Source: Dryocola sp031988645 (GTDB lineage Bacteria > Pseudomonadota > Gammaproteobacteria > Enterobacterales > Enterobacteriaceae). From it: a DNA stretch of 64,000 nt. This document shows, one piece after another, positions 39,213 through 46,706 of the stretch (position 1 is its first letter; each line of letters starts with the position of its first letter). Position numbers and translations under genes: made by a program. Where the stretch lies: NCBI RefSeq assembly GCF_051307045.1, contig NZ_CP150452.1, positions 1,488,001 through 1,552,000 on the forward strand, written 5' to 3'. The notes under the pieces are model-generated. The model worked only from the letters and a program-made list of their open reading frames with translations. It was not told the DNA's origin and did no database searches.

Positions 39213-39240
39213 CCGGGTCCCTCGCAGGGCCCGGTTTATC
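39213..39240 (+). terminator. ldtD terminator
   Basis: CCGGG(T)CCCT (39213-39222) pairs with AGGGCCCGG (39226-39234) with one bulged T, followed by TTTAT. Confidence 0.65.
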
Positions 39241-39346
39241 TGGGTTTTGCGGCGCCTTGACTCAGGGTTGTTTGCCAGTTAAGGTGCGGGCAGTGCGCCA
39301 GAAGTGCATATTATTCGACCACTTTTTACCTGTAGACCTGGACATC

Positions 39347-39895
39347 ATGGATAAATTTGACGCTAATCGCCGCAAGCTGCTGGCGTTGGGCAGCGTGGCT
39401 TTGGGTGCCGCTCTGCTTCCTACGCAGGCGTTTGCAACCCTCTCGACTCCGCGCCCGCGCATTTTAACTCTTAATAATCTCCACACCGGTGAGACGTTAA
39501 AAGCCGAGTTCTTCGATGGCAGAGGCTATATTCAGGATGAATTAGCCAGGCTTAACCATTTCTTCCGTGACTTTCGCGCGAACAAAGTTAAGGCCATCGA
39601 TCCCAACTTGTTCGACCAGCTTTATCGTTTGCAGGGGCTGTTAGGCACCAACAAACCCGTGCAGCTGATCTCCGGTTACCGCTCGCTTGATACCAATAAC
39701 GAATTGCGCGCTCATAGCAGTGGCGTGGCGAAAAAAAGCTACCACACCAAAGGGCAGGCAATGGATTTCCATATTGAAGGGATTTCGTTAAGCAATGTTC
39801 GCAAAGCTGCATTATCTCTGCGCTCAGGTGGTGTAGGATATTACCCGCGTAGCAACTTTGTGCATATTGATACCGGGCCGTTGCGGCACTGGTAA
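39347..39895 (+). CDS. mepK: Peptidoglycan endopeptidase MepK (YcbK), DUF882/M15-like
   Basis: Periplasmic metallopeptidase; E. coli MepK cleaves 3-3 and some 3-4 crosslinks, allowing growth of a wall made with LD-transpeptidases. The ATG at 39347 gives MDKFDANRRKLLALGSVALGAALLPTQAFA, a twin-arginine type signal peptide; 49 upstream in-frame codons lack family support. The M15-like zinc motif HTKGQAMDFHIEG (H-x6-D) and the later NFVHIDTG are intact. It has 182 residues. Its position next to ldtD matches its role as the opposing enzyme. Confidence 0.94.
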   Translation: MDKFDANRRKLLALGSVALGAALLPTQAFATLSTPRPRILTLNNLHTGETLKAEFFDGRGYIQDELARLNHFFRDFRANKVKAIDPNLFDQLYRLQGLLGTNKPVQLISGYRSLDTNNELRAHSSGVAKKSYHTKGQAMDFHIEGISLSNVRKAALSLRSGGVGYYPRSNFVHIDTGPLRHW

Positions 39896-39935
39896 AACAA
39901 CGAAATCCGGCGTGCGTTGCCGGTAATGGAGCAGC

Positions 39936-40583
39936 ATGAATTATCACATCATCCCGGTAACTGCTTTTGCCCAGAACTGTTCTCTGATCTGGTGTGAAGA
40001 AACCCGCCAGGCGGCCGTAGTGGATCCCGGCGGCGAAGCGCAGAAGATAATCAAGGAAGCGGCGGCTAAAGGCGTGACCGTAGGTCAGATCCTGCTAACC
40101 CACGGCCATCTTGACCACGTAGGCGCAGCCGCAGAACTGGCCGCACATTACGGGGTGCCGATTGTCGGACCGCAAAAAGCGGATGATTTTTGGCTGCAGG
40201 GATTGCCCGCTCAAAGCCGGATGTTTGGCCTGGATGAGTGCTTGCCGCTGACGCCGGACCGCTGGCTTGAGGAAGGCGAAACCGTCTCCGTCGGCAACAT
40301 CACCCTGCAGGTGCTGCATTGCCCGGGGCATACGCCGGGGCACATCGTTTTCTTTGATGATAAAGCCAGACTGCTGGTTTCCGGCGATGTGGTATTTAAA
40401 GGTGGAGTAGGGCGCAGCGACTTCCCGCAGGGAGATCATGCGGCGCTGATCGACTCCATTAAGCGTAAGCTATTACCGCTTGGGGATGACGTCACCTTTA
40501 TTCCAGGCCACGGCCCGCTTTCCACGCTGGGCTACGAACGTTTGCACAATCCTTTCTTGCAGGATGAACTCCCGGTCTGGTAA
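39936..40583 (+). CDS. gloC: Glyoxalase II-type hydrolase GloC (YcbL)
   Basis: Type II glyoxalase that hydrolyses S-lactoylglutathione. It has 215 residues in a metallo-beta-lactamase fold. The metal motif THGHLDHVG has HxHxDH at residues 56-61, followed by LHCPGHTPGHIVFF, LLVSGDVVFKGGVGRSDF and the final metal His in FIPGHGPLSTLGYER. The short C-terminus, without the extra helical domain of GloB, fits this subfamily. A strong bidirectional terminator separates it from aspC. Confidence 0.94.
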   Translation: MNYHIIPVTAFAQNCSLIWCEETRQAAVVDPGGEAQKIIKEAAAKGVTVGQILLTHGHLDHVGAAAELAAHYGVPIVGPQKADDFWLQGLPAQSRMFGLDECLPLTPDRWLEEGETVSVGNITLQVLHCPGHTPGHIVFFDDKARLLVSGDVVFKGGVGRSDFPQGDHAALIDSIKRKLLPLGDDVTFIPGHGPLSTLGYERLHNPFLQDELPVW

Positions 40584-40615
40584 AAAAAGAGCCGCTTTAA
40601 GCGGCTCTTTTTCTA
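40584..40615. terminator. Bidirectional terminator between gloC and aspC
   Basis: AAAAAGAGCCGC (40584-40595) pairs perfectly with GCGGCTCTTTTT (40601-40612) around TTTAA. A- and T-tracts on both sides serve convergent gloC (+) and aspC (-). Confidence 0.93.
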
Positions 40616-40623
40616 TTTCGGCT

Positions 40624-41814
40624 CTAGAGAACGGCAACGATAGCTTCGCACAGCGGCGCCATGTTGTCCGGCGTCATGCCGGCAACGTTGACGCGGCCGG
40701 AAGCCACGGCGTAGACGCCAAACTCTTCGCGCAGGCGCAGAACCTGTTCTTTCGTCAGGCCGCTAAATGAGAACATGCCGTTCTGGTTGATGATAAAGCT
40801 GAAGTCACGGTTGGCGCCTTTTTCCTGCAGCGTATTCACGAACAGCTGACGCATGCGGTGAATGCGCTGACGCATATCGGTCAGCTCCTGTTCCCACAGC
40901 GTGCGCAGGGCTTCATTGCTCAGGATGGTTGCCACCACGGAGGCGCCGTGCGCCGGCGGGTTAGAGTAGTTCGCTCGAATAACGGATTTCATCTGGCTGA
41001 ACGCGCGGTCAACGGTATCGGCATCGGAAGCCACCAGCGTACAGGCCCCTACGCGCTCGTTGTACAGACCGAAGTTCTTAGAGTAGGAGCTGGCAACAAT
41101 CAGCTCTTTGTGACCCGCGGCAAAGACGCGCAGGCCTTCGGCGTCTTCTTCCAGACCGCGGGCAAAGCCCTGATAGGCGAAATCAAACAGCGGCAGCCAG
41201 CCTTTTTCCTGCGACATTTTCGCCAGCGCCTGCCACTGTTCTAAAGTTGGATCGATACCGGTTGGGTTATGGCAGCAGCCGTGGAACAGCACAACGTCAC
41301 CCGCCTGCGCCGCCTGCAGGCTGTTTACCAGCCCGTCGAAGTCCAGAGCATGATTCTCAGCGTCGTAATAAGCATATTCGCAGACTTCCAGGCCGGCGGA
41401 GTTAAATACGCCTTTGTGGTTTGGCCAGCTTGGATTGCTTACCCATACGCGCTTAGCGGAAGTGTTTTTCGCAAGGAAGTCAGCCGCGACGCGAAGCGCG
41501 CCGGTGCCGCCTGGCGTCTGCGCCGTGCGTGCACGGCCGGTTTCGCTAATTGCATTACCTTTGCCAAACAGCAGTTCCTGGGTGCAGCGACCAAACTCAG
41601 GAATACCATCAATACCCAGGTAGTTTTTGGTAGTTTCGTTTTCCAGCAGATAAGCTTCGGCTTTTTTGACGCTGGTCAGAACCGGTGTTTTACCCGTTTC
41701 ATCCTTATAAACCCCAATGCCGAGGTTAATTTTGGTTGGGCGGTCGTCGGCGCGAAACAGGTCTGCCAGACCAAGAATGGGATCGGCAGGAGCAGCGGTA
41801 ATGTTCTCAAACAT
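40624..41814 (-). CDS. aspC: Aspartate aminotransferase
   Basis: PLP enzyme that interconverts aspartate/2-oxoglutarate and oxaloacetate/glutamate. It has 396 residues, the E. coli length. MFENITAAPADPILGLADLFRADDRPTKINLGIGVYKDETGKTPVL begins the protein; FHGCCHNPTGIDPTLEQW, the PLP-lysine segment IVASSYSKNFGLYNERVG (Lys near 246) and FSFSGLTKEQVLRLREEFGVYAVASGRVNVAG are clear. It is downstream of ompF on the same strand but beyond the ompF terminator. Confidence 0.98.
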   Translation of the reverse strand: MFENITAAPADPILGLADLFRADDRPTKINLGIGVYKDETGKTPVLTSVKKAEAYLLENETTKNYLGIDGIPEFGRCTQELLFGKGNAISETGRARTAQTPGGTGALRVAADFLAKNTSAKRVWVSNPSWPNHKGVFNSAGLEVCEYAYYDAENHALDFDGLVNSLQAAQAGDVVLFHGCCHNPTGIDPTLEQWQALAKMSQEKGWLPLFDFAYQGFARGLEEDAEGLRVFAAGHKELIVASSYSKNFGLYNERVGACTLVASDADTVDRAFSQMKSVIRANYSNPPAHGASVVATILSNEALRTLWEQELTDMRQRIHRMRQLFVNTLQEKGANRDFSFIINQNGMFSFSGLTKEQVLRLREEFGVYAVASGRVNVAGMTPDNMAPLCEAIVAVL

Positions 41815-41905
41815 GACAAGGTTCCATTGTGATATCGAGGGGGAAACGCTCTCAGGTTAACCGCTGTTTTCACAAATGCCAACCGTTTGCGACAAAAAGA
41901 AATAG

Positions 41906-41932
41906 CCGGCGGCGCGGGCCGGTTTTTTTCGC
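41906..41932 (+). terminator. Terminator-like hairpin, plus-strand orientation, in the ompF-aspC gap
   Basis: AGCCGGC and GCCGGTT pair around a G/C-rich loop, followed by seven T's on the plus strand. Both flanking genes run on the minus strand, so it faces no known transcript. On the minus strand it would be a hairpin preceded by A's in the aspC leader. Confidence 0.4.
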
Positions 41933-41942
41933 TTTTCAGGCA

Positions 41943-41968
41943 TAAAAAAACAGGGCCGAAGCCCTGTT
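41943..41968 (-). terminator. ompF terminator
   Basis: On the minus strand AACAGGGC pairs with GCCCTGTT around TTCG, followed by a T-run, about 34 bases past the ompF stop. Confidence 0.92.
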
Positions 41969-42002
41969 TCTCTTATATTCAGACAACGAAGCTGTCGAAT
42001 AA

Positions 42003-43067
42003 TTAGAACTGGTAAACGATACCCACCGCAGTGGTGTTATCGGTAGCAACGCCCAGGGCGTTGTCGCTGTCGATCTGGTTGATGATGTAATCAACGTAGG
42101 TGGACATGTTTTTGTTGAAGTAGTAGGTCGCGCCAACTTCGATGTAGTTGATGTAATCCGCGCTGCCAACGCCAGCAACGTCTTTCGCTTTAGATTTGTA
42201 GTAAGCGATGGACGGACGCAGACCGAAGTCGAACTGGTACTGTGCTACAACAGAGAAGTCCTGAGTTTTGTTAGCGAAGCCAACGTCGCTGATGTAGGTT
42301 GCGTTACGGGTTTCGCCGTAAAGAGCTGCCAGGTAGATGTTGTTCGCATCGTATTTCAGGCCGGTTGCCCACTGCTCAATTCTTTCACCGTTGCCGTCAG
42401 CTTCTTGAGCGTTGGTACGGTCTGCTGCGCCGTAACCGCCTACGATACCGAAGCCTTCAAAGTCATAGCTTAAAGAAGTTGCCCAGCCGTCGCCGTTGGA
42501 TTTAGCAACGTCGGTACGTTCGTTTTTGCCCAGGTACTGAACGCCGAAGTTCAGGCCGTCAACCAGACCGAAGAAGTCGCTGTTACGGTAAGTTGCAAGA
42601 CCACCGCTACGACCAACGAAGAAGTTATCGCTTGGAGCTGTGTCACCGCCGAATTCTGGTAGCATATCGGTAACGCCGATTGCGTCATAAACCAGACCGT
42701 AGTTACGACCGTAGTCGAAAGAACCTGCATCGCCGAATTTCAGACCGGCAAAGGCCAGACGGGTTTTGCTACCTGCGGTACCTTCAGATTCAGCTCTGTT
42801 ACCAGAGAACTGGTATTCCCACTGGCCGTAACCGGTCAGCTGGTCATTAATTTGAGTTTCGCCTTTGAAGCCCAGACGCGCATAGGTCTGGTCGCCGTTG
42901 CCGCCGTAGCTGTTGTCGCCGTTGTCTTTAGAGAAATAATGCAGACCTACAGCTTTACCGTACAGGTCTACTTTGTTGCCGTCTTTGTTATAGATTTCTG
43001 CAGCGTTAGCTGCACCGGCTACCAGCAGAGCAGGGATAACCACTGCCAGAATGTTGCGCTTCATCAT
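42003..43067 (-). CDS. ompF: Outer-membrane porin OmpF (OmpK35-like)
   Basis: General trimeric porin for small hydrophilic solutes. It has 354 residues including the signal peptide MMKRNILAVVIPALLVAGAANA, then AEIYNKDGNKVDLYGKAVGLHYFS. The constriction-loop motif MLPEFGGD, the strands NNIYLAALYGETRNAT and GLRPSIAYYKSKAKD, the NKNMSTYVDYIINQ hairpin and terminal Phe needed for BAM assembly are all present. It resembles OmpF rather than OmpC or PhoE in N-terminus and context (asnS upstream, aspC downstream). The upstream region has OmpR-type boxes. Codon use is highly biased. Confidence 0.95.
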   Translation of the reverse strand: MMKRNILAVVIPALLVAGAANAAEIYNKDGNKVDLYGKAVGLHYFSKDNGDNSYGGNGDQTYARLGFKGETQINDQLTGYGQWEYQFSGNRAESEGTAGSKTRLAFAGLKFGDAGSFDYGRNYGLVYDAIGVTDMLPEFGGDTAPSDNFFVGRSGGLATYRNSDFFGLVDGLNFGVQYLGKNERTDVAKSNGDGWATSLSYDFEGFGIVGGYGAADRTNAQEADGNGERIEQWATGLKYDANNIYLAALYGETRNATYISDVGFANKTQDFSVVAQYQFDFGLRPSIAYYKSKAKDVAGVGSADYINYIEVGATYYFNKNMSTYVDYIINQIDSDNALGVATDNTTAVGIVYQF

Positions 43068-43201
43068 TATTTATTACCCTCATTGGTTTTTATGAACACC
43101 TGCCACTGCCGTCAATAATTCTTTACGGAACTATTGCTGAGAGTTTGGTGTCTTTCTGTATCTGTCAGGCATCTTTCCATCCATGAAACCGTTTCGCTAG
43201 C

Positions 43202-43260
43202 CTGAAAGTGCTACAAATGTCTAAACTGAGTAACCAAAAGAAAATATGTGTAACTAAATA
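43202..43260 (-). promoter_or_regulatory. OmpR-binding boxes of ompF
   Basis: On the minus strand, ACATTTGTAGCACTTTCAG (43221-43203) closely matches the promoter-proximal F3 box of E. coli ompF (TTTGTAGCACTTTCA). TTTCTTTTGGTTACTCAG (about 43245-43228) and TTACACATAT further upstream match F1/F2 elements. They lie about 140-190 bases before the ompF ATG. Confidence 0.75.
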
Positions 43261-43622
43261 TGTATTTTTGGGAACTTTGTGAACCAACTCAAATTTCGAT
43301 CGGGTTTGGTCAATTAATTAGCGATCCCTAACTTATATATATGAATTACTTATGTTTAATCCGCATAATGAAAAAATATCGCTACCTTTCATTTACATTT
43401 GCATATTTTTTGTTGCGTTTTTGGATGTCCAGACATCTGTGCAAAATTTACGCAAATATGCTAAGCAAGCTAATTTAACGAGGCTGTGGCAAAAAGAGGG
43501 GTAATTTTGTGAGGGAATATGTCACAGACATAATTCGTTACGGTGAAGCGGCGAAATGGGGTTGTAATTGACGTTTGTTTAACTTGCGTTGAAGTAAAAC
43601 AAGCTTTGTCGGCTGCGCAAAA

Positions 43623-43643
43623 GAAAGGCCAGCGACGCTGGCC
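43623..43643 (-). terminator. asnS terminator
   Basis: GGCCAGCG and CGCTGGCC form a stem with a minimal loop (43627-43643), followed on the minus strand by TTTCTTTT, 20 bases past the asnS stop. Confidence 0.78.
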
Positions 43644-43662
43644 CTGGATAAAAACGGCGGTT

Positions 43663-45063
43663 TTAGAAGTTCGCGTTGCGCGGAGTACGCGGGAACGGAA
43701 TCACGTCACGCACGTTCTGAACGCCGGTAACATAGGCAATCAGACGCTCAAAGCCGAGACCGAAACCTGAGTGCGGCACGGTGCCGTAACGACGCAGATC
43801 GCGATACCACCAGTAGTCTTCTTTATTCAGACCCATTTCAGCCATGCGCGCGTCCAGCACGTCCAGACGCTCTTCACGCTGGGAGCCGCCGATAATTTCA
43901 CCGATGCCCGGGGCTAACACGTCCATCGCGGCAACGGTTTTACCGTCTTCGTTAAGGCGCATATAGAAGGCCTTAATGTCTTTCGGATAGTTTTTCACCA
44001 CCACCGGCGCCTTGAAGTGCTGCTCAGCCAGGTAACGCTCATGCTCGGAAGAAAGATCGACGCCCCAGTAAACCGGGTTTTCGAACTTCTGACCGCATTT
44101 CTCAAGGATGGCGACCGCATCGGTGTAATCGACCTGGGCGAAGTCAGCCTCGATGAAACGCTGCAGACGCTCAACCGCATCTTTATCAACGCGTTCGGCG
44201 AAGAACTGCATGTCGTCCATGCGCTCATCCAGCACCGCCTTAAAGACATACTTCAGCATGGCTTCTGCCAGGCCCGCGACGTCGTCCAGGTTGGCAAAGG
44301 CAACTTCTGGCTCCAGCATCCAGAACTCCGCCAGGTGGCGGCTGGTGTTGGAGTTTTCCGCGCGGAACGTCGGGCCGAAGGTATACACCTTAGACAGCGC
44401 GCAGGCATAGGTTTCGCCGTTCAGCTGGCCGGATACGGTCAGGAACGCTTCTTTGCCGAAGAAGTCTTTGTCGAAGTCGACTTTACCCGCCTCGGTACGC
44501 GGCAGGTTTTCGAGGTCAAGGGTTGAAACGCGGAACATTTCACCGGCGCCTTCGGTATCGGAAGCGGTAATCAGCGGGGTTGAAACCCAGAAATAGCCGT
44601 TCTCGTGGAAGAAGCGATGCAGCGCCTGCGCCAGCGTATGGCGAACGCGCGCCACCGCGCCGATCATGTTGGTGCGCGGACGCAGGTGCGCAACTTCACG
44701 CAGATATTCGATGCTGTGGCGTTTTGCCGCCATCGGATAGGTATCCGGATCGTCCACCCAGCCGCTGACTTCTACGCTGGTGGCCTGAATTTCAAAGCTC
44801 TGGCCCTGACCGAGAGATTCCACCACTTTGCCGGTAACGACAACGGAGCAGCCGGTAGTCAGGCGCAGCACGTCCTCATTGTAATTGGGCAGAGTATTAT
44901 TGATGACGGCCTGTACAGGAGAGAAGCAGGAACCGTCATAGACGGCAAGGAAGGAGATACCAGCTTTTGAATCTCTTCGAGTACGCACCCACCCGCGCAC
45001 GGTGACTTCACTGTCAACGGCAACGCGGCCCTGGAGTACGTCGGCTACAGGCACAACGCTCAT
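43663..45063 (-). CDS. asnS: Asparaginyl-tRNA synthetase
   Basis: Class IIb synthetase, 466 residues as in E. coli. An N-terminal OB-fold anticodon-binding domain (VTVRGWVRTRRDSKAGISFLAVYDGS) is followed by the class II core: FRVSTLDLENLPRTEAGKVDFDKDFFGKEAFLTVSGQLNGE, the motif 2 region FGPTFRAENSNTSRHLAEFWMLEPE and motif 3 GFGLGFERLIAYVTGVQNVRDVIPFPR. The minus-strand order pncB, asnS, ompF is as in E. coli. Confidence 0.98.
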   Translation of the reverse strand: MSVVPVADVLQGRVAVDSEVTVRGWVRTRRDSKAGISFLAVYDGSCFSPVQAVINNTLPNYNEDVLRLTTGCSVVVTGKVVESLGQGQSFEIQATSVEVSGWVDDPDTYPMAAKRHSIEYLREVAHLRPRTNMIGAVARVRHTLAQALHRFFHENGYFWVSTPLITASDTEGAGEMFRVSTLDLENLPRTEAGKVDFDKDFFGKEAFLTVSGQLNGETYACALSKVYTFGPTFRAENSNTSRHLAEFWMLEPEVAFANLDDVAGLAEAMLKYVFKAVLDERMDDMQFFAERVDKDAVERLQRFIEADFAQVDYTDAVAILEKCGQKFENPVYWGVDLSSEHERYLAEQHFKAPVVVKNYPKDIKAFYMRLNEDGKTVAAMDVLAPGIGEIIGGSQREERLDVLDARMAEMGLNKEDYWWYRDLRRYGTVPHSGFGLGFERLIAYVTGVQNVRDVIPFPRTPRNANF

Positions 45064-45191
45064 AGTTTTCTCTCTATTAAATGGTCAATGACAAAAAAAA
45101 TAGTTACCCACAATTGGGGGATATCTATGTTACCTGTCGCGCGCCATCAGACAAGCAGAAATCGCATCCGTTTGCAGAAATAAAGAAGAGA

Positions 45192-45225
45192 GGTCCATAA
45201 ACCAGACAAATACAGTTTATGGACC
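45192..45225 (-). terminator. 11-bp hairpin after pncB
   Basis: GGTCCATAAAC (45192-45202) and GTTTATGGACC (45215-45225) are exact reverse complements around a 12-base loop, 10 bases past the pncB stop. The following minus-strand sequence (TCTCTTCTTTA) is T-rich but broken, so termination is probable but not certain. Confidence 0.68.
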
Positions 45226-45234
45226 CGGTTTGAT

Positions 45235-46437
45235 TCAGCTGGCTTTTTTAACCAGCGGCAAATCGAAGGCTTTACGCAGGGCGCGCACGAAGGCTTTATC
45301 GTGGCAAATAGTTTTGCCCGGGCTGTCGGAGAGTTTGGCGACCGGTTTGCCGTTGCACTCCACCAGCTTGATGACGATATTCAGCGGCTTAACCTGCGGA
45401 ATATCACACGTCAGCCGCGTACCGATACCGAAGCTCAGATTGATGCGCGAGGCAAAGTGCTTATACAGCTCGACGGCTTTTGGCAAATCCAGATTATCGG
45501 AAAAGACCAGCACTTTGCTGAGCGGATCGATACCCAGCTGCTGATAGTGCGCAATGGCTTTCTCACCCCATTCAACCGGATCTCCGGAGTCGTGGCGTAA
45601 GCCCTGGTAGCTTGTAGCGAATGCCGGGCCAAAGTCGCGCAGGAAGGCGTCCATGGTAATGCAGTCGGTAAGGGCGATGCCTAGCTGGTTCGGGTATTCA
45701 TCCAGCCAGGCCTGCAGAGCCGCGCGCTGGCTGTTGGCCAGCACCGGACTGATCTGCTGATGCGCCTGGAACCATTCGTGCGCCTGGGTTCCCATCGGCG
45801 TCAGGTTCAGGCGGCGGGCCAAATCGTAATTGCTGGTGCCGACAAACCAGGGCTCCTGCCGCAGGCGGCCGACGATGGCCTCCTGCACTTCGCGGGAGAA
45901 GCGGCGCCTTGTGCCGAAATCCATCAGGCGGAATGCCGACAGATCGATGTCCGCCGTCAGCTCTTTAAACTGCAGCAGCTTCCTTTCCAGATGTTCCAGC
46001 GCCGTGTGCGGGGTAACCTCAGGAGAGCGATGCTGGTGCACCACTTCGCTAATCACGGCCAGCAGCGGCACTTCCCACATGATGACTTCACGCCATGGGC
46101 CGGTCAGACGAATGTCCAGATGGCCTTTATTATTGGTGATTTCAACCTGGGCCGGGTCGTAGCGGAAAGTGCGCAGCCAGGCGAGGTAATCCGCCTCAAA
46201 GAAAGGAAGCCCCTCAAGCCAGGCGAACTCCTCGTCGCTGAGCGCGAGGCGCTGCATATTATCGACCTGTTGACGGATTGCGTCTGCATAAATACCCAGC
46301 AGATCGTCACCGCGGCAGCGAAACTCGGCCGCGACGCTCACGTCGTGATAACGGTGGAATACCGCCTGCTGCATATGCAGCTTATAGGCGTCAGTATCCA
46401 GAAGCGTTTGCAAAATCGGGGAAGCGTATCGTGTCAT
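45235..46437 (-). CDS. pncB: Nicotinate phosphoribosyltransferase
   Basis: Salvages nicotinate to nicotinate mononucleotide for NAD synthesis. It has 400 residues, the E. coli length. MTRYASPILQTLLDTDAYKLHMQQAVFHRYHDVSVAAEFRCRG begins the protein. DFGTRRRFSREVQEAIV, FVGTSNYDLARRLNLTPMGTQAHEWFQAHQQ (with the autophosphorylated His region) and GLRHDSGDPVEWGEKAI are conserved. It is divergent from pepN; a -10-like TATACT on the minus strand (46505-46510) may belong to its promoter. No full NadR box could be identified. Confidence 0.97.
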   Translation of the reverse strand: MTRYASPILQTLLDTDAYKLHMQQAVFHRYHDVSVAAEFRCRGDDLLGIYADAIRQQVDNMQRLALSDEEFAWLEGLPFFEADYLAWLRTFRYDPAQVEITNNKGHLDIRLTGPWREVIMWEVPLLAVISEVVHQHRSPEVTPHTALEHLERKLLQFKELTADIDLSAFRLMDFGTRRRFSREVQEAIVGRLRQEPWFVGTSNYDLARRLNLTPMGTQAHEWFQAHQQISPVLANSQRAALQAWLDEYPNQLGIALTDCITMDAFLRDFGPAFATSYQGLRHDSGDPVEWGEKAIAHYQQLGIDPLSKVLVFSDNLDLPKAVELYKHFASRINLSFGIGTRLTCDIPQVKPLNIVIKLVECNGKPVAKLSDSPGKTICHDKAFVRALRKAFDLPLVKKAS

Positions 46438-46706
46438 GGCGCGTAGCTAGCATCCTCTCACAGGAGCGTTTCCATCAGGGGCTAAAAGCAGATAAAGACG
46501 CAGGAGTATACCCTGATTATCTGTTTATTAAAGCCGGATCACAACACAAGGCCGGTTTCGGGTCGAGGGCATTTTGTGCCGCAGGTTAGCGGAATGTTGC
46601 AAACAGAGCCATTAGCCCGCAAAAGATGATGATTCTGCGTGGCAACATTAACGCAACAGGAATAGACTGAACTGCGATAACTTACGGACGATGTATAAGG
46701 TTTTTT

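Larger units (their letters stand above)
43068..43662. other. Long A/T-rich control region upstream of ompF
   Basis: A gene-free stretch between ompF and asnS. The proximal part (43068-43150) is the ompF leader, close to that of E. coli (GAGGGTAATAAATA just before the ATG on the minus strand). OmpR boxes lie around 43200-43260. The remaining A/T-rich DNA (43260-43540) has no coding frame; in E. coli this area has further OmpR and IHF sites. The asnS terminator is at 43623-43643. Confidence 0.7.

Noticed and set aside
43543..43770. 75-codon plus-strand frame at the asnS 3' end
   Set aside because: Half of it is antisense to asnS and the rest spans the asnS terminator; no similarity is recognised.
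46519..46530. TGTTTATTAAAG upstream of pncB as a NadR box
   Set aside because: Only one half-site matches; the second half of the palindrome is missing.
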